Shown: positions 1 through 11,786 of the stretch, piece after piece
How the letters are laid out: each line of letters begins with the position of its first letter
How positions within the stretch are numbered: the stretch's first letter is position 1
From: Platerodrilus igneus
Lineage: Eukaryota > Arthropoda > Insecta > Coleoptera > Lycidae
Reading direction: 5' to 3'
Assembly (NCBI GenBank): GCA_036346225.1
Contig: JARFIW010000966.1
Span: 434,001 to 498,000 of the forward strand
DNA: 64,000 nt
Notes under the pieces: generated by a model
What the model was told of the DNA's origin: nothing
The model's database searches: none
What the model saw: only the letters and a program-made list of their open reading frames with translations
Position numbers and translations under genes: made by a program

Positions 1-540
1 TTTGTTTTAGACAAAATTCGCCAAACATTTCCTTAATAGATGTGCTACTATCACCAGTACCACACGTCAGTGCAGTTTGCAATTGCACCTCAAAATCTGC
101 ATTTTGTCTACAAACAATTCATTCAAGTCGTGAATCTCTTTTTGGCTCATTTTAATTATCACACATATGTACAGTTCAGTGCACAAGTACTGGTTTATAA
201 CTTGATAACTATTAATAACGATTAATAATTACCTCAAGGTTTTCCAAATGCACTTTGCAACTATCCAGTATACTAAATATTTAAATTAATTAAAAAATAA
301 CATGAATTACTGACCAATGAGCAGGCGAGGGTCTTCACGTGACCATGACATACATCAAGAAATACGTGTGTGCTTGTGAATTTAAATAGTATGTTTAGTT
401 AAAACTGCACTCACACCTGATATTTTCAGCTTTGAGGTTTTTCTAAACTGATCTATGTTTCTAGGCGTGATCATCAGTATAATGTTATAAACAAAATGTG
501 GGGTGACGGTGCTCTCTTAGCACAGCAGTAAGGAATCACA
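1..540. other. AT-rich sequence, nothing recognised
   Basis: No open frame with family character, repeat, or splice-bounded coding block was seen. The short open frame near 40-225 has no recognisable motif and ordinary AT-rich composition. Confidence 0.5.
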
Positions 541-2475
541 TTTGACTGAAATTCTGGAATTATCTCATATTAGGTTAATGCTGCCCAATATTGATATTGT
601 TGGATGTAAGTATAATTTGAACTCAAATTCGTTGTACATATTTGCTATTTGCATAACTCCTCTCACAACGATTACGGGTTTTCAGGTACTCATTGACCTT
701 TTTGAGCAATTTGAATGTTGTTATAAGAAAACATCGTAATTGTGGGCGACTTTAATAACCCAGATGTTTACGATAGCAAAAGTAGGCTAATGTGAGGCTT
801 CATTCAACTGTTAAATATAAAACAATTTAACTCCCTTACAAATGTACAAGGTCAATAACTTGATCTTGTATTTTCAAATACCAAGTGTGTAATTAAGGAA
901 CACCTCTTTCACCCAGCATTGAAAACAAATATAGATTTTCCTAATGACGTAATGCATTTCCAATTAATCGTGATAAAAAAGTGTACACTTAAAAAACCTA
1001 TTTCATTGGTTTGTATAACACCCTTGCAAATACTGATTGGTCATTTCTATTAGAATCGTCGGACGTGAATGTCATTTGCAAATATTTTGTATGATTATAT
1101 TTATATGCTTTTTGATGTTTATGTACCACTATTTAGTTGTAAATAGCACAAATGTGTCAGGTGGTATTTTGCAGGAGCTTTTCAAGTACATTCAACTGAA
1201 GAGCTTGTACTATAAAAAATATAAAATAACTGAAAAAGGGATCAGTGTGAAGAATTTCAATAATTTATCGTTCATAGTTAAATTGCAAATAAATGTATGC
1301 TATAAAAAATATCTCATTGATATTCAGCAATCATTTACTGCTAATCCAAGACAACTGTGGTCATATATTCGGGAAGAGCGATGTGGTACCGCACATCTGG
1401 AAAATTGCATATCGACAACCAAACATATTATTCTCCGGAAGCCATTGTGAACACATTTAGCAAATACTTTAGCAGTCTGTACTCAAACTCCAATGTTGGT
1501 ACAGGTATAACTGCTTTTAATAACATACCTATCATAAATGTTGAGCATTTTACAACGAACGAGGTCAAATCAACCTTCATTAAATTGAAGAACAAAATGA
1601 CTTCTGGTCCCGATAATATTCTGTTTTCCAGTTAAGGAATGTTGCACACTATTTTCTTATCCGCTGAGCATTATATTCAATCTCTCTCTGAGAACTACAA
1701 TTTTTCCCGAGGTATGGAAAACAGCTAGAATTTGTCCTGTTCTAAACTCTGATGATCCAGCAAAAATCAAAAATTATAGACTAATAAATATAAAGGACAA
1801 TCTAGAAAAAGTACAAAGAAGCTGAAGTTTATGTTTTTGAAAATAAATGGTTACTATCCATCTCTTGGTATTGATCACAGGGTACTGCTATCTATGTTTG
1901 ATAAGGAATCCCTCGAAGCCCGTACAATAGTGATTGGTCTAATACTGTTATACAAGTTAATGTATACAAAATCGATTCCATATATCTATTGTCATTAATC
2001 GATTTTCACATATTGCAATTATCTGCCAGGCACACTTTAACATTCTATTGTAACGCAGCACGAACTAATACATTATTAAGGTCTCGTTTCACGTTACGTA
2101 TAGTAAGTTTAATGCAATTGCAGGTTTTTGTGACATTAATCATTGTAGACTATCAGACTTAAAAAAACATTACAAGATACTACTTTTACTTATTTTACGT
2201 TCGTTAATGAGTTTGTATTGACGTATAGTAGTGCGACACGTGTAGATATTTGCCGAGTTACTTATTGATAAAATATCTTTATCTACTTACCTTTTTCTTT
2301 ACCTCTTTAGTGTATTTAACTATAGCATGTTTTGTTTGTTTGTTTGTTTGATTACTATCTTGTATATTACTTTATTTCTTTTTTTGTTGACATGTCTTGT
2401 AATTGGATATAAAAATCTGTTGGACAGTAAAGATTAATAATAATAATTTAAAGATATTAATAATAATAATGAGTT
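541..2475 (+). pseudogene. Degenerate, internally deleted LINE (jockey/CR1-like)
   Basis: Pieces of a non-LTR retrotransposon polyprotein can be read in order across several frames. Around 745-900 is an endonuclease C-terminal signature (GDFNNPDV, then LTNVQGQ and LDLVFSN). Around 1340-1640 is the linker before the RT, with the NPRQLWSYI block and SGPDN. Around 1700-1795 is the start of the RT (PEVWKTARICPVLNSDDPAK). From about 1800 the text jumps to the post-RT region (LEKVQRRSLCFLKINGYYP, then ESLEARTIVIGLILLYK), so the whole RT catalytic core is missing. The unit ends near a short TAA microsatellite at about 2431-2471, a common LINE 3' end. There are many stops and shifts, so it is non-functional. 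Clade assignment is by resemblance only. Confidence 0.8.
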
Positions 2476-3790
2476 CTGATTTAAAGCTTTGAAAGCTGTG
2501 ATATGAAATAGCTTAGTGGTACATACTGTTTAGTATAAATTGCCCTTTGTGATATAAACTACTGATGCGATTGATGTAAATTATTGTAGTGATCATATAA
2601 ATCAATTATAGTGCATCGATATAAATAATTAAGAAAAGAGCATCATAGTTTTTAAGAAATTAATATTTGTACTCTTAGCGATTAACTGAAAAGAAATTCT
2701 TGTGAGAACTTCTAGAATTTTATTGTAGGTACAAGTTGTTGAAAAGACGTGTATAATCAGTTTGATAATAAAGAACTGTTGTTATTGTAAATACGGTTTT
2801 TATTACAATATTAGAATACTAACACCAGCAAACCAGGCTCAAAATATTATTTCATAAAAATACACACTATTTACCTCTTATGGGTTTTATAAGCGACTGC
2901 AGACTGAAGTAATCTTGTCACTTAAAAGATGTTTCATTCGATAAATCAACCAACCAAAGAGTTGATATAACTCTCTGCAACCAAACCACCAACGTATTTG
3001 TCAGAGATATGATTCAAATCTGATATTTGCAGAATTTTACTGAATATTAAATGGTATTGTTTTGGTGCACTTTGGTTTGTATTTGTTTAATTTCATTATT
3101 TGATGTTAAAACACAAGTAGGGAATAATGTAAAAATTGTGCACATCATGAATTACAAATACATTTATAAAACAACCTTCCACAAAATGATAAGTTTATAA
3201 CAAAGCAGGTTCATTTCCTTTTTTTGCCGACAAGTTACATTGGGGTTTGTCTACTGTATTGGCATCACTTTTAGTCTGTAACGCTTAGTTTAGTTATATC
3301 ATGTTTCTGCACATAATAAGTATTTGTGCAATTATTAAAACAGTAACATAACTTTGTCTCATTATTATGTGCATCAAATTTTTGCAATTGATGTATATAA
3401 AGTGCCTAAAAGACAAGATATGCCGTTATAATATTAATCAGTACCCAGAAATGTTCTTAATTTAGTAAGAAGTGTGGCCTTACCTGATACAATATGTGAT
3501 AATTTGAAAAATTGTATTAATTAACCAGTGCATAATTATTTTAACCGATTCTGCATGAAGGGTTTCACTTTTTTTTTGTTGTGAAAATTTGTATGTGGAA
3601 TCGAATTATTTGAATATTTAAATGATATCTGCTTTATTTGAAAGCTAACACAATAATAGCAATTGGTAATTTCAACACAGAGTTGCTACATACAATTGTT
3701 ATAAAATAATCAAAATATAAAATAGAAAAATGTTGTTATCAGTTTGTTTTATGTTGTAGAAATACAAACAATACAGGTTATTTTGTAAGT
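2476..3790. other. AT-rich intergenic DNA upstream of FAM32A
   Basis: No coding block or repeat was recognised. The last part should contain the promoter and 5' UTR of the FAM32A homologue. A possible splice acceptor (ATGTTGTAG near 3750-3758) could end a 5' UTR intron, but the upstream exon cannot be placed from sequence alone. Confidence 0.4.
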
Positions 3791-4163
3791 ATGGATCCTT
3801 ACGAACAAGTTGCAAAAGGAAAATTAAAACTAAAAAACGATTCCGGAATTAAAAAGAAGAAGAAAAAGGATAAAAAAGATTTAGAACAGCTGGTTACCCA
3901 AATGGTTGATCAAGCAGAAATAGAAGAAAAGCCTAAAGTATCGAAAAGGACGAAGGCAGAAATTGCATTTAAAAAAATGCAAGAGAAAATGGTAAATATC
4001 GTAATAAAGCATATCTGTATTTAAATACATGTAATTGTAGCAAACACAACGGATACTAGAAAAGGCTTCAATGACACACAAGGAAAGGGTTGAAAAATTT
4101 AATCAGCATCTTGATGGATTAACTGAACACTTTGATATACCCAAAGTATCGTGGACAAAATAA
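3791..4163 (+). CDS. FAM32A: FAM32A-like protein (two exons)
   Basis: Exon 1 is 3791-3991 (67 codons) and exon 2 is 4041-4163 (40 codons plus TAA), separated by a 49-bp GT-AG intron in phase 0. The protein has 107 residues, close to the usual 110 or so for FAM32A. It begins MDPYEQVAKGKLKLK, has a central lysine run (about residues 21-29), a KRTKAEIAFKKMQEKM segment at about 52-67, and the family's conserved C terminus ending LTEHFDIPKVSWTK. FAM32A is a small nuclear protein found in late spliceosomal complexes, where its C terminus reaches the active site; this role is family knowledge, not visible here. The start is the first ATG and the frame is complete, with no damage. It lies between a LINE fossil and a hAT-type element. 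A poly(A) signal lies 88 bp past the stop. Confidence 0.95.
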
Positions 4164-4250
4164 TTCAATATTATTACTCATAAGGATTGTACTGTAAATA
4201 TTAGATTAACCACTCACACTATTTGTAATGCAAAAAAGTGTAGTATTTTT

Positions 4251-4256
4251 AATAAA
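4251..4256 (+). terminator. Poly(A) signal AATAAA of the FAM32A homologue
   Basis: Canonical AATAAA 88 bp after the FAM32A stop codon, same strand. It is the first canonical hexamer downstream of the gene. Confidence 0.6.
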
Positions 4257-4507
4257 ATTATAACAGTGTGAACATTTTTTTAATTTTTTTAATCATGGTT
4301 CAAATATGATTAGTAAAAAAATAGTACAGTGGAATGTCGATTATCTGAACTAGTTGGGATCAGTTATATTTTGGATATTTCAGTATTTGAATGGTATAAT
4401 ATATTATTCTATTTTTACCTATATCCATGGTAGAGTAAACACAATTTTACTAAAAGAAATACTCAAACTAGATAATAGATAAAATTTTATTATCACCATT
4501 TGCCCAT

Positions 4508-5294
4508 TTCAGGAACAGAGGTGGCCTTGTGGAGGAGAGGGGGGAGGCGAACTGGGCGATGTGCCTAGGGCCCTGCAAACAAAAGGGCCCTGCGCACCGC
4601 AATGCATATTTTAAAAATTTGAGTTACACTTTATTTAAAAAGATAGCAAAACTGTTTAGAGTATATCTTTATGCATCATAAATCTATACAATATCTAGTA
4701 CATATTGTGTAGTTTACAGTTATAATACTAGTCACCTTCTTCGAGCGAAAGAATCACCGTAAGAAACTTCCATGCTTACAATAACAAATAATGAAACGTC
4801 CTGTTAAGGACAAAGATCAATATAAGAAAGCATTAAGCAGTTACATTGTATACCTAATATCTTTGAAACTTCTTAAGACTGCACACTTTACAAACTTCGT
4901 TATTTTTTGTAAGGTGCCACTAATATTTCTTTTGTTGTTGGTTGTTTTCCCTACAGATAATCAGTGGTCAAACTAAGTAAGGGGATCTTATTCATCGTAA
5001 TTGTTAATTGATGGTTCTTTTATTTTCATGTTTTGTTTATTTTCTAAATTTAAATTGAAATTATTTTTAAATATTAAATTACAATTCATTTGATCCTAAT
5101 ACAGTTCATGTAAAACATTTTATTATGTTAACAATAAAAATCAGTGTCTTTGATAATATTGAAATCTTTTGGCTTTTACCAAAAAACGTAAATCCGCATT
5201 TCAATAGGTTTAAATTTTGATTATACGATAAAATGCCCCACAAAAACTTTTTGCCCAGGGCCCCGCAAAGTCTAAGGCCGCCAGTGCTCAGGAA
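4508..5294. mobile_element. Non-autonomous hAT-type element with 8-bp target duplications
   Basis: The element body is 4516-5286 (771 bp). The flanks are TTCAGGAA (4508-4515) and CTCAGGAA (5287-5294), an 8-bp target duplication with one mismatch, the length typical of hAT. The ends are short imperfect inverted repeats: left CAGAGGTGGCCTT, right (reverse complement) CACTGGCGGCCTT. Just inside both ends are GGGCCC-rich stretches (AGGGCCCTGC at left, CAGGGCCCCGC at right), in sharp contrast to the AT-rich interior. No transposase domain was recognised inside; a 61-codon open frame at 4791-4976 has no hAT motif. Most likely a deletion derivative or MITE. The superfamily call rests on duplication length and end sequence. 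Confidence 0.75.
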
Positions 5295-5339
5295 TAATTA
5301 GGAGACATCGGAAAGGCACTGTAGCCAGAAAAAACTAAG

Positions 5340-6070
5340 TGAAGTGTCTAGGAATTACTAATTTTTAGAATCGATTTGTCCCGATGTTATCAGACAAGTT
5401 GCATCCTTTATGTAGTTTTCTTAGAGAAAGGGATAGATTTCAATTTTGATGTCATGTAAGGAGCATTTGCTCTAATTAGAAGCATAATTATCGATAATCA
5501 AGTTCTAACTCATTATGATCCAGCAAAGGTGACCATAATGCTGTGTGATACGAATTCTCATCAAATAGGGGGTGTTTTGAGCCACGGGAAGACATATTAA
5601 AAACCGGTATGCTATGCCTTCAGTTTGTTATCTAACTCTGAGTGAAATTATACAGTTTGAAATTTCTTTAGCGATAATTTTTTATGTAAAAGATATTTAT
5701 GGCAGGTTGTTCATGTTGGTCTCAAACCATCAATTTCTTAAGGTAATTCTTAACTCTGACAATTCTTATTTTTGTATCATCAGCTTCAAGAATCATTGAA
5801 TGGAATGTCATTACAAAACCGAGTACAAAAGGTGAACACAAGTATTTGACAATATATTATCAATGTCACCCCTTGCAGATGTGACAGATATAGATAGTTC
5901 AATACACTCCTTTAATTCATCTGCCTAATTACCCATTTCATATCAAAATATACCTTTATGTGTATGAAAAGAACCCCATCGTAGATAGAGTAATGACATT
6001 TGTCAAAACTGGCTGGTCAAATAGTGTAGGTGAGCTAAAATCCTTTTTTGAGACGTAATGAACTATCTAT
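5340..6070 (+). pseudogene. Ty3/gypsy pol fossil (end of RT, RNase H, connection)
   Basis: Across frame breaks one can read the end of a gypsy RT (LHPLCSFLRE, then GIDFNFDV, then NQVLTHYDPAKVTIM), the RNase H start (CDTNSHQIGGVLSHG, with later AFSLLSNSE and NYTV), and the connection region before integrase (VDRVMTFVKTGWSNSVGELK, then RRNEL). The order matches Ty3/gypsy pol. Stops and shifts throughout mean a dead copy. It starts only about 50 bp after the right end of the hAT-type element and runs directly into the tandem array at about 6060, so the array's first unit overlaps the fossil's 3' end. No LTR was found next to it. Confidence 0.75.
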
Positions 6071-7920
6071 ACTTTAAATGGCATTGCAATTGATCACCAA
6101 CACCCTAAAGAAAGAGAACTAATATCCCGTATGACCTCCTGGTGCCTTTCGGCAGAAAAAGAAATCCTTTACATGGCGTTGCAATTCATCGTCACCAACT
6201 TACAACAAAGAGAGCCAATATCTCTTATGATCTCCTGGTACCTTCTGACAGGATAGGAAATCCTTACAGTGGTTTTGCAACCGATCACCATTGCTCTACA
6301 ACAAGGAAAACCAATATCTCTTATGATCTCCTGGTATATTTTGGTAGGCGTCGCCGTGGATCAATAAGCGTAAGACTACGGATCCCAAGGTCCCGGGTTC
6401 AAATCCCGACACGGTCGACTGCTTGAAAAATGACAGGTGAGCATTTTTCACAAAAATTACGCCCTCGTTCGGATGAGAGGTTAAATGGAGGTCCCGTGTG
6501 TGATTGTTGTCACGCACGTTAAAGATCCCTACCTTGCCTGGATCGGCAAGGGTTCGGCAAAATTCTAAATTTGCAGGCAACAAAAAACTCGCCTCCTGGC
6601 CAATGTAGTACCTACTGGTGGAACATTGGAAAAGTAAACGAACGGTATATTTTGGTAGGAAGAAAAAACCCTTTATATCCTACTAAAAAGAAAACTAAAA
6701 TCCATTATTATTTTCTGATAGCTTTTGCAGGAAAGGAAATTTTTGAGCTTTTGCTACATATCACCATTGCCCTACAAGAAAGAAAACCAACATCCCTTAT
6801 AATCTTCTGGTGCCTTTTGGCAGGAAAAGCTGCCTTATAATTTCTGATACTGCTTGGCAGGAAAAGAAATCCTTTACAGGGCTTTGCAATTAATCACCAT
6901 CGTCCCACAAGAAAGATAACTCATATCCCTTTACCTCCTGATACCTTTCGGCAGAAAAAGAAACCCTCAAGATTGTTTTGCACAACAAATCACCAACGCC
7001 CTGCAACAAAGAAAGCCAATAACTCTTATGATAGTCTGATATCTTTGGGTAGGGAAAGAATTGCTTTAGTTGGTTCTGCAATAGACTACAACAGAGAATT
7101 AATATTCTATATGAACTCCTGATTCCCTTCGGTAGGAAAAGAAATCCTTTAAAGGTTTTTGCAAATGATTACCATCGTCTTACAAGAAAGAAGACATATT
7201 GCATATGATCTCCTAATATCTTTTGGTAGGGGAAGAATTTCTACTTGGTGGTTTTGCAATCAATCACCATCGCCTTCCAAGAAATAGAATCTGTTATAAG
7301 TTCCTAATACATATTGGTATGAAAAGAAATCCTTTAGATGGCTTTACAATCGATCACCATTGCCGTACAAGAAGAAACCCAATATCCAATACGATCTCCT
7401 TTTACCTTTTGGTCAAAAAAGAATTGCTTTGGGTGGGTTTTGCAGTAGATCATCATGATCCTTCAAGAAATACCTAATAGGCTCCTGAAACACTAAGCAT
7501 GAAAAGAAACCCTTTAGATGGCTTTGCAGTCGATCACTATCGCCCTACAAGAAAGAAAATCAATATCCTTTAGAATCTCCTGATACCCTTTAGTACGAAA
7601 GGAATTTTTTTAGGTGGTTTTGCAATCAATCACACTGCCCTTCGAGAAATCAAACTAAAATCCCTAATAGAAATATTTTACATAACCGTTCAATTCATCA
7701 CAGTCGCCTTACTAGAGAGAAAATCAAGATCGCTTATGAGTTTCTGATACTTTTCAGCAGGAAAAGAAATCCTTTAAATGGATTCGTAATCGATCACCAT
7801 CTCCCCTACAAGAAAGAAAACTAATATCTTATCGGCTCCTGTCAACTTTCATTAGAAAATGAATTCCTCTAGGTGGTTTTGCAATCGATTACCATTGACC
7901 TACAAAAATGAAAACTACCA
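6060..7920. repeat. Degenerate tandem array, ~93-bp unit, interrupted by a SINE
   Basis: A phrase of the form GAAATCCTTTAGATGGCTTT, then GCAATCGATCACCATCGCC, then CTACAAGAAAGAAAACCAAT, then ATCTCTTATGATCTCCTG recurs about every 90-97 bp. Unit starts were seen near 6163, 6256, 6865, 6960, 7055, 7140, 7232, 7326, 7418, 7505, 7600, 7765 and 7862. From 7055 on, two sub-types alternate: one with GAAATCCTTTA after a CAGGAAAAG-like lead, and one with GAATTGCTTT or GAATTTCTA after a GGTAGGGGAAG-like lead, implying a dimeric period near 185 bp. The SINE at 6349-6643 sits inside one unit with a clean target duplication. Open frames in the array are by-products of the repeat. Confidence 0.85.
6333..6659 (+). 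mobile_element. tRNA-derived SINE, copy 1 (with 16-bp target duplication)
   Basis: The SINE body is 6349-6643 (295 bp), flanked by the exact 16-bp duplication GGTATATTTTGGTAGG at 6333-6348 and 6644-6659. The head contains a pol III B-box match (GGTTCAAATCC) following a degraded A-box. The body holds the shared blocks CATTTTTCACAAAAA, CCTCGTTCGGATGAGAGG, CACGCACGTTAAAGATCCCT and the tail block GGCCAATGTAGTACC. The target is a unit of the 93-bp tandem array, so the SINE is younger than the array. Same family as 12692-12978, 14009-14303 and 49137-49428. Confidence 0.93.
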
Positions 7921-10900
7921 GTTTTGATCTTCTTATTAATCAAACACGAAACACCAGCACTTTCCTGTGTAACTGATCTAATATTTTTTTATTTTAGAAC
8001 AGAAAGATACAACTTGAAGTTTAAAATTTTTACAAATAAAAGCGAAAAATGACACTGACCTCAGAACACTATAAAAAATAAATATTGAACTCAATACAAT
8101 GCTAACAATCACTTCCTCTTGTTAAAATTTTAGAATTGTATAAATTCGATGGTTCTGAATAGTCATTTTCTACACTGTACACTATTCAATGATCTCAGAC
8201 TGGAACATGAAACATATTGTTACCTGCATTTCCTGCATTTGAATTTTTATTAATGGATTTCAACTGCTTTTTCAATTTAAACGATTACCTATTCATTAAC
8301 CTGTAGGATTTTAATAAAATATTTAGTTGTGATTTGAAAATGCTCGAATCTAACTTATTTTGGACATAGCGTTTAAATGTGGTATTGGATTATTAATGTT
8401 TTCTGAAATATTGCCGTGAGGTATGTATGTGTTTCTACAAGGTTGTTTGCAAACACGAATTTTAATCCATTTAACATTTCCACTTCGTTATCTTTACACC
8501 GTATTGAAGAAAAATTATGCATTGGGCTATATTTTCTAAAATTCTATGCTGAAAATTAGACAACTTCCCTACGCTTCATTCATGTCCTTGAATTTGAAGT
8601 ATATTCCTTGTTGCGTACTTTAGACGTGTTGTTTTGAAGCGCTGCGATTGGTTCTATTGACAGTCGTTAACCGGATTTTCCATTTCATGGTATTGCAGTT
8701 TCGCTTGTGTGAATGAAACGATAAGTTGGTTGTACGGCATATTGTCACGGAAAATTTTAGTCAAGTTAACGGCCACTAGAAAAGTGCTTAGGTAGCGGTT
8801 TTTGGGTTGGGGGTGGTGACAACTTTTGCTCCGACTTAGTCAGGGTGAGACTCTAATTCAGGGTATATCAGAAAATGTATTACACAGATTATATTAATAA
8901 AGGTTAGTATTGAATCAGAGCCTGGACAGGGAATGCAAAGGCGCCAGGAACTGATAAAAATAAAGGAGCATATGAAACCTTAAGTCCTAGTTCCAACAGA
9001 CTTCGTAGGAACCCCCTTCCAGATCATAAATATAAAACATGCAACTTCACAAAATAACTATCTTTAATATCGCATCGGAACACAAACAAATAATGACGAA
9101 AATTCTAAATACCAGTGAAATTTCAATATTACATCAATTATTAACACAGGCTTAGAAAATACAAAATTTGTAAATATTACCGTAAGTAACCCCGCACGAG
9201 TGCATATCAGGGAAGAATAACTTTTAATTTCCCACTCGCTTTAATGTTACTAATTACTCACATACTCATATATCCTTGGCCAAGAAAGCATGTAGTAGTA
9301 CGTAAAATGCACCATAAATTAAGTGCTCGGTGTTCTAACCTCAATTTCAAATAAGCACCTCGTGGGAGCAATCTCTAACAGTAGTGTAAATATTAGATAC
9401 CTTAACGTACTGTTGAAATAGTTCACTAATAATCTTAATAAATCACGCTAGGCAGTAAGGAGGGTGCCTAGAAATATACTAAAAATTTGTCTTAAATATT
9501 AAATTTTGTACATCAGTATTACAGAATTTTGAATGAAGTAGATGTACTTTCTAAGAACAGCAATAGCTCAAATTATTAATATTAAGTACTAGTAAGGAAA
9601 ATAATAAAATCACAATAGCACAAAATAAACACAAACACTAACGAATAATAATACATGGAATAATCTTACTCAATGATTAGCTTCTGTACTTAGTTATCTC
9701 ACATCAAAGGTCGTCAAAGTCCTAGGCTGCTGGAATGGTAACCCAGAGTAACGACAGCTGTTTGGCAACGCCAATAAATGAGAAGTAATAGAGTTGGTAG
9801 TGCAACAACGTTCTTGAGATAAAGGAGGCAGGGGCACAAACAGAATGAAGAGCATACGCAGAACAAGCACAATGAGAAGGCATAGGAAGGAAAAAGAACC
9901 CTAAAATTTAATATTAAAAATCAAGTTGCAAACAAAAATTGGGATATTAATTACCACATAAGTGTGTTAATTACATGTGCACTAGCTGATTTAGAGATAA
10001 GAGGACGTTACAATATTGAGATTTCAATAGCGAACATCTGCACCTACAAAAATTTAAATAATAAAATTTAATCTATTTTAATTCATACCAATTATGAACA
10101 ATGCTGATGAATTTAAATCCACTACAAGTGAAAATAGAAGCTTGCAAAAGGCATTCTAGAACCATAAAACCAAAATTGCCAAACTCCGATATTAATTTGT
10201 CTGTTCTACCTAAATCCGTAATTAATACGATTATATCGGCAGAATCCAACCTTCACCAACAACGATCGAAACAAGAATGCCTCTTATCCACAAGGACAAA
10301 AGCAAAGTACAGCTTATTATCATATTTGTAATTTTAAATGCAGATAAATTACGTACATTTGAGTACACGGCAATAACAGGTAATTATGGAGGTTAATACA
10401 AAACGAAGCGCAAAGGTAACAACGATATAGATAGCAGGACAATGCTATCAACAGACAATTGAATTTAGAAATATTATATAAATAGAATGCTGACACGAAG
10501 TGCCAACCGGAAGGTTACATCATATCGCGGATGATTCCTCTTTAAGAAATAGTTAGTTTGGTTTGTGTAAAATTAGAAATATGCTATCTCTTTTAATAAG
10601 TGCTCTTCAAAGGAAAATGTAAACTACACAAGATGAAGTCAAGAACATAAATTATTTATTTGAATGGAATGGCATCGTACATCTGATGTATGTTATCTTT
10701 AGCGATGTACTGATGAAATTTTCATCCTATAATAATTGGAGTAGTATGCTAAATTTTTAGGCAAATATTTCTATTTCCAGATGATGGTGAATTTTCTTCA
10801 TTGAAGTATTTGAACTGGTTTGAAATGAAACTTAATATCACATACCTTTGTCCTTGATGTCAACTACAAAACCACTGTTGTGTCTCGACTGTAAAATATC

Positions 10901-10955
10901 AGAACCTTCAAGACCACGCTCTTGACAAGCTAGAAAAACAGAAATATCATTCCAA
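7921..10955. other. AT-rich sequence, nothing recognised
   Basis: No domain, splice-bounded exon or repeat family was recognised in about 3 kb. The longest open frame (10101-10331, 76 codons) has no recognisable motif or supporting signal. Confidence 0.4.
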
Positions 10956-10959
10956 ACTG

Positions 10960-11420
10960 TAAAACTTGCTGTTTCTTCGCGCAGTTACGGACAGGTTGAC
11001 ACACAAATTCATACCGAGCATAGAAGCTAGAGGTAAGATCGAGGTGAAGCTCGATCATAAAATGGTGCAACTGTTAACAGGGCACGGCGCCCTGAAAGCA
11101 TATTTATAAAGGTTCGGTTTAACCGATAACGACCACTGCGAATGCGGTGAGGGCACAGAAAGCGCAGAGCACATGCTCTTCGACTGCCCACTCGAGGTGG
11201 CAAAACGAGGGTTAGCTGCTATGAAATTAGCTGTTGCAGGGCAAGCATGGCCAGAGTCTAGAGAAAGTCGGGGAAGTGGCTAACCAGAAGGCATCCTAGA
11301 CAGCATTCAAAGAATTTTCAGGAAGGGTTGTGAGATTGAACAGTGATAACCGCCTGTAAATCGGAGGGCGAGGTGGTGGGGGAGAATTGAAAATTTTAGA
11401 TTTGACTTGGCTTGAGAAAT
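10960..11420 (+). pseudogene. 3' end of an R1-like LINE ORF2 fossil
   Basis: A GC-richer block reads as the C-terminal part of a site-specific-type LINE polyprotein: LTGHGALKAYL, then a stop, then RFGLTDNDHCECGEGTE, then AEHMLFDCPLE. The Cys-x-Cys, His, Cys arrangement (CEC, EH, DCP) is the zinc-finger-like motif after the RT in R1/jockey-group elements. Only this tail is present; RT and endonuclease are absent, as expected for a 5'-truncated insertion, and at least two stops interrupt it. The composition contrast with the AT-rich flanks supports an inserted origin. Confidence 0.78.
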
Positions 11421-11678
11421 GGATATGAACATGGTATAACCAAAACCTGTATAAAAAAAGCAAGTAAATAATAACAAACTAAATCAAAACCCTCATTAAT
11501 TTAAATTAGTAGATAAATAAAGAAAATAAAATAGAGTGAAACCGCGCATCCCCCCTGGACTTTAGCAGTGCATACCCATCTCCCCTTAGCTGTAAAATAT
11601 TAATAGACGTAAGAAGACGACCAGATCTTCAGATACTGGAGAAATTATTATCGAGGTAAGAAGAAAAATTGTGGCTGC

Positions 11679-11786
11679 TGCACTCGCATAAGCATTGATT
11701 TGTATTAATAAGTATATTTAAAATAATTTAATGAGCAGGTTTTTGTGAGTAATGGCGCTAGCCGACATAGTGCTTATGCGAGTGCA
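11679..11786. repeat. Short element or hairpin bounded by a perfect 16-bp inverted repeat
   Basis: TGCACTCGCATAAGCA at 11679-11694 is matched exactly by its reverse complement at 11771-11786, enclosing 76 bp. No clear target duplication was seen at the borders. It could be a very small MITE or the remaining ends of a deleted DNA transposon. A perfect 16-bp match 76 bp apart is unlikely by chance. Confidence 0.7.

Noticed and set aside
6142..7477. Several open frames of 60-95 codons with similar wording
   Set aside because: By-products of the 93-bp tandem array; the frame changes from unit to unit.
10101..10331. 76-codon + strand open frame
   Set aside because: No motif, no splice or promoter support, typical length for chance frames in this amount of DNA.
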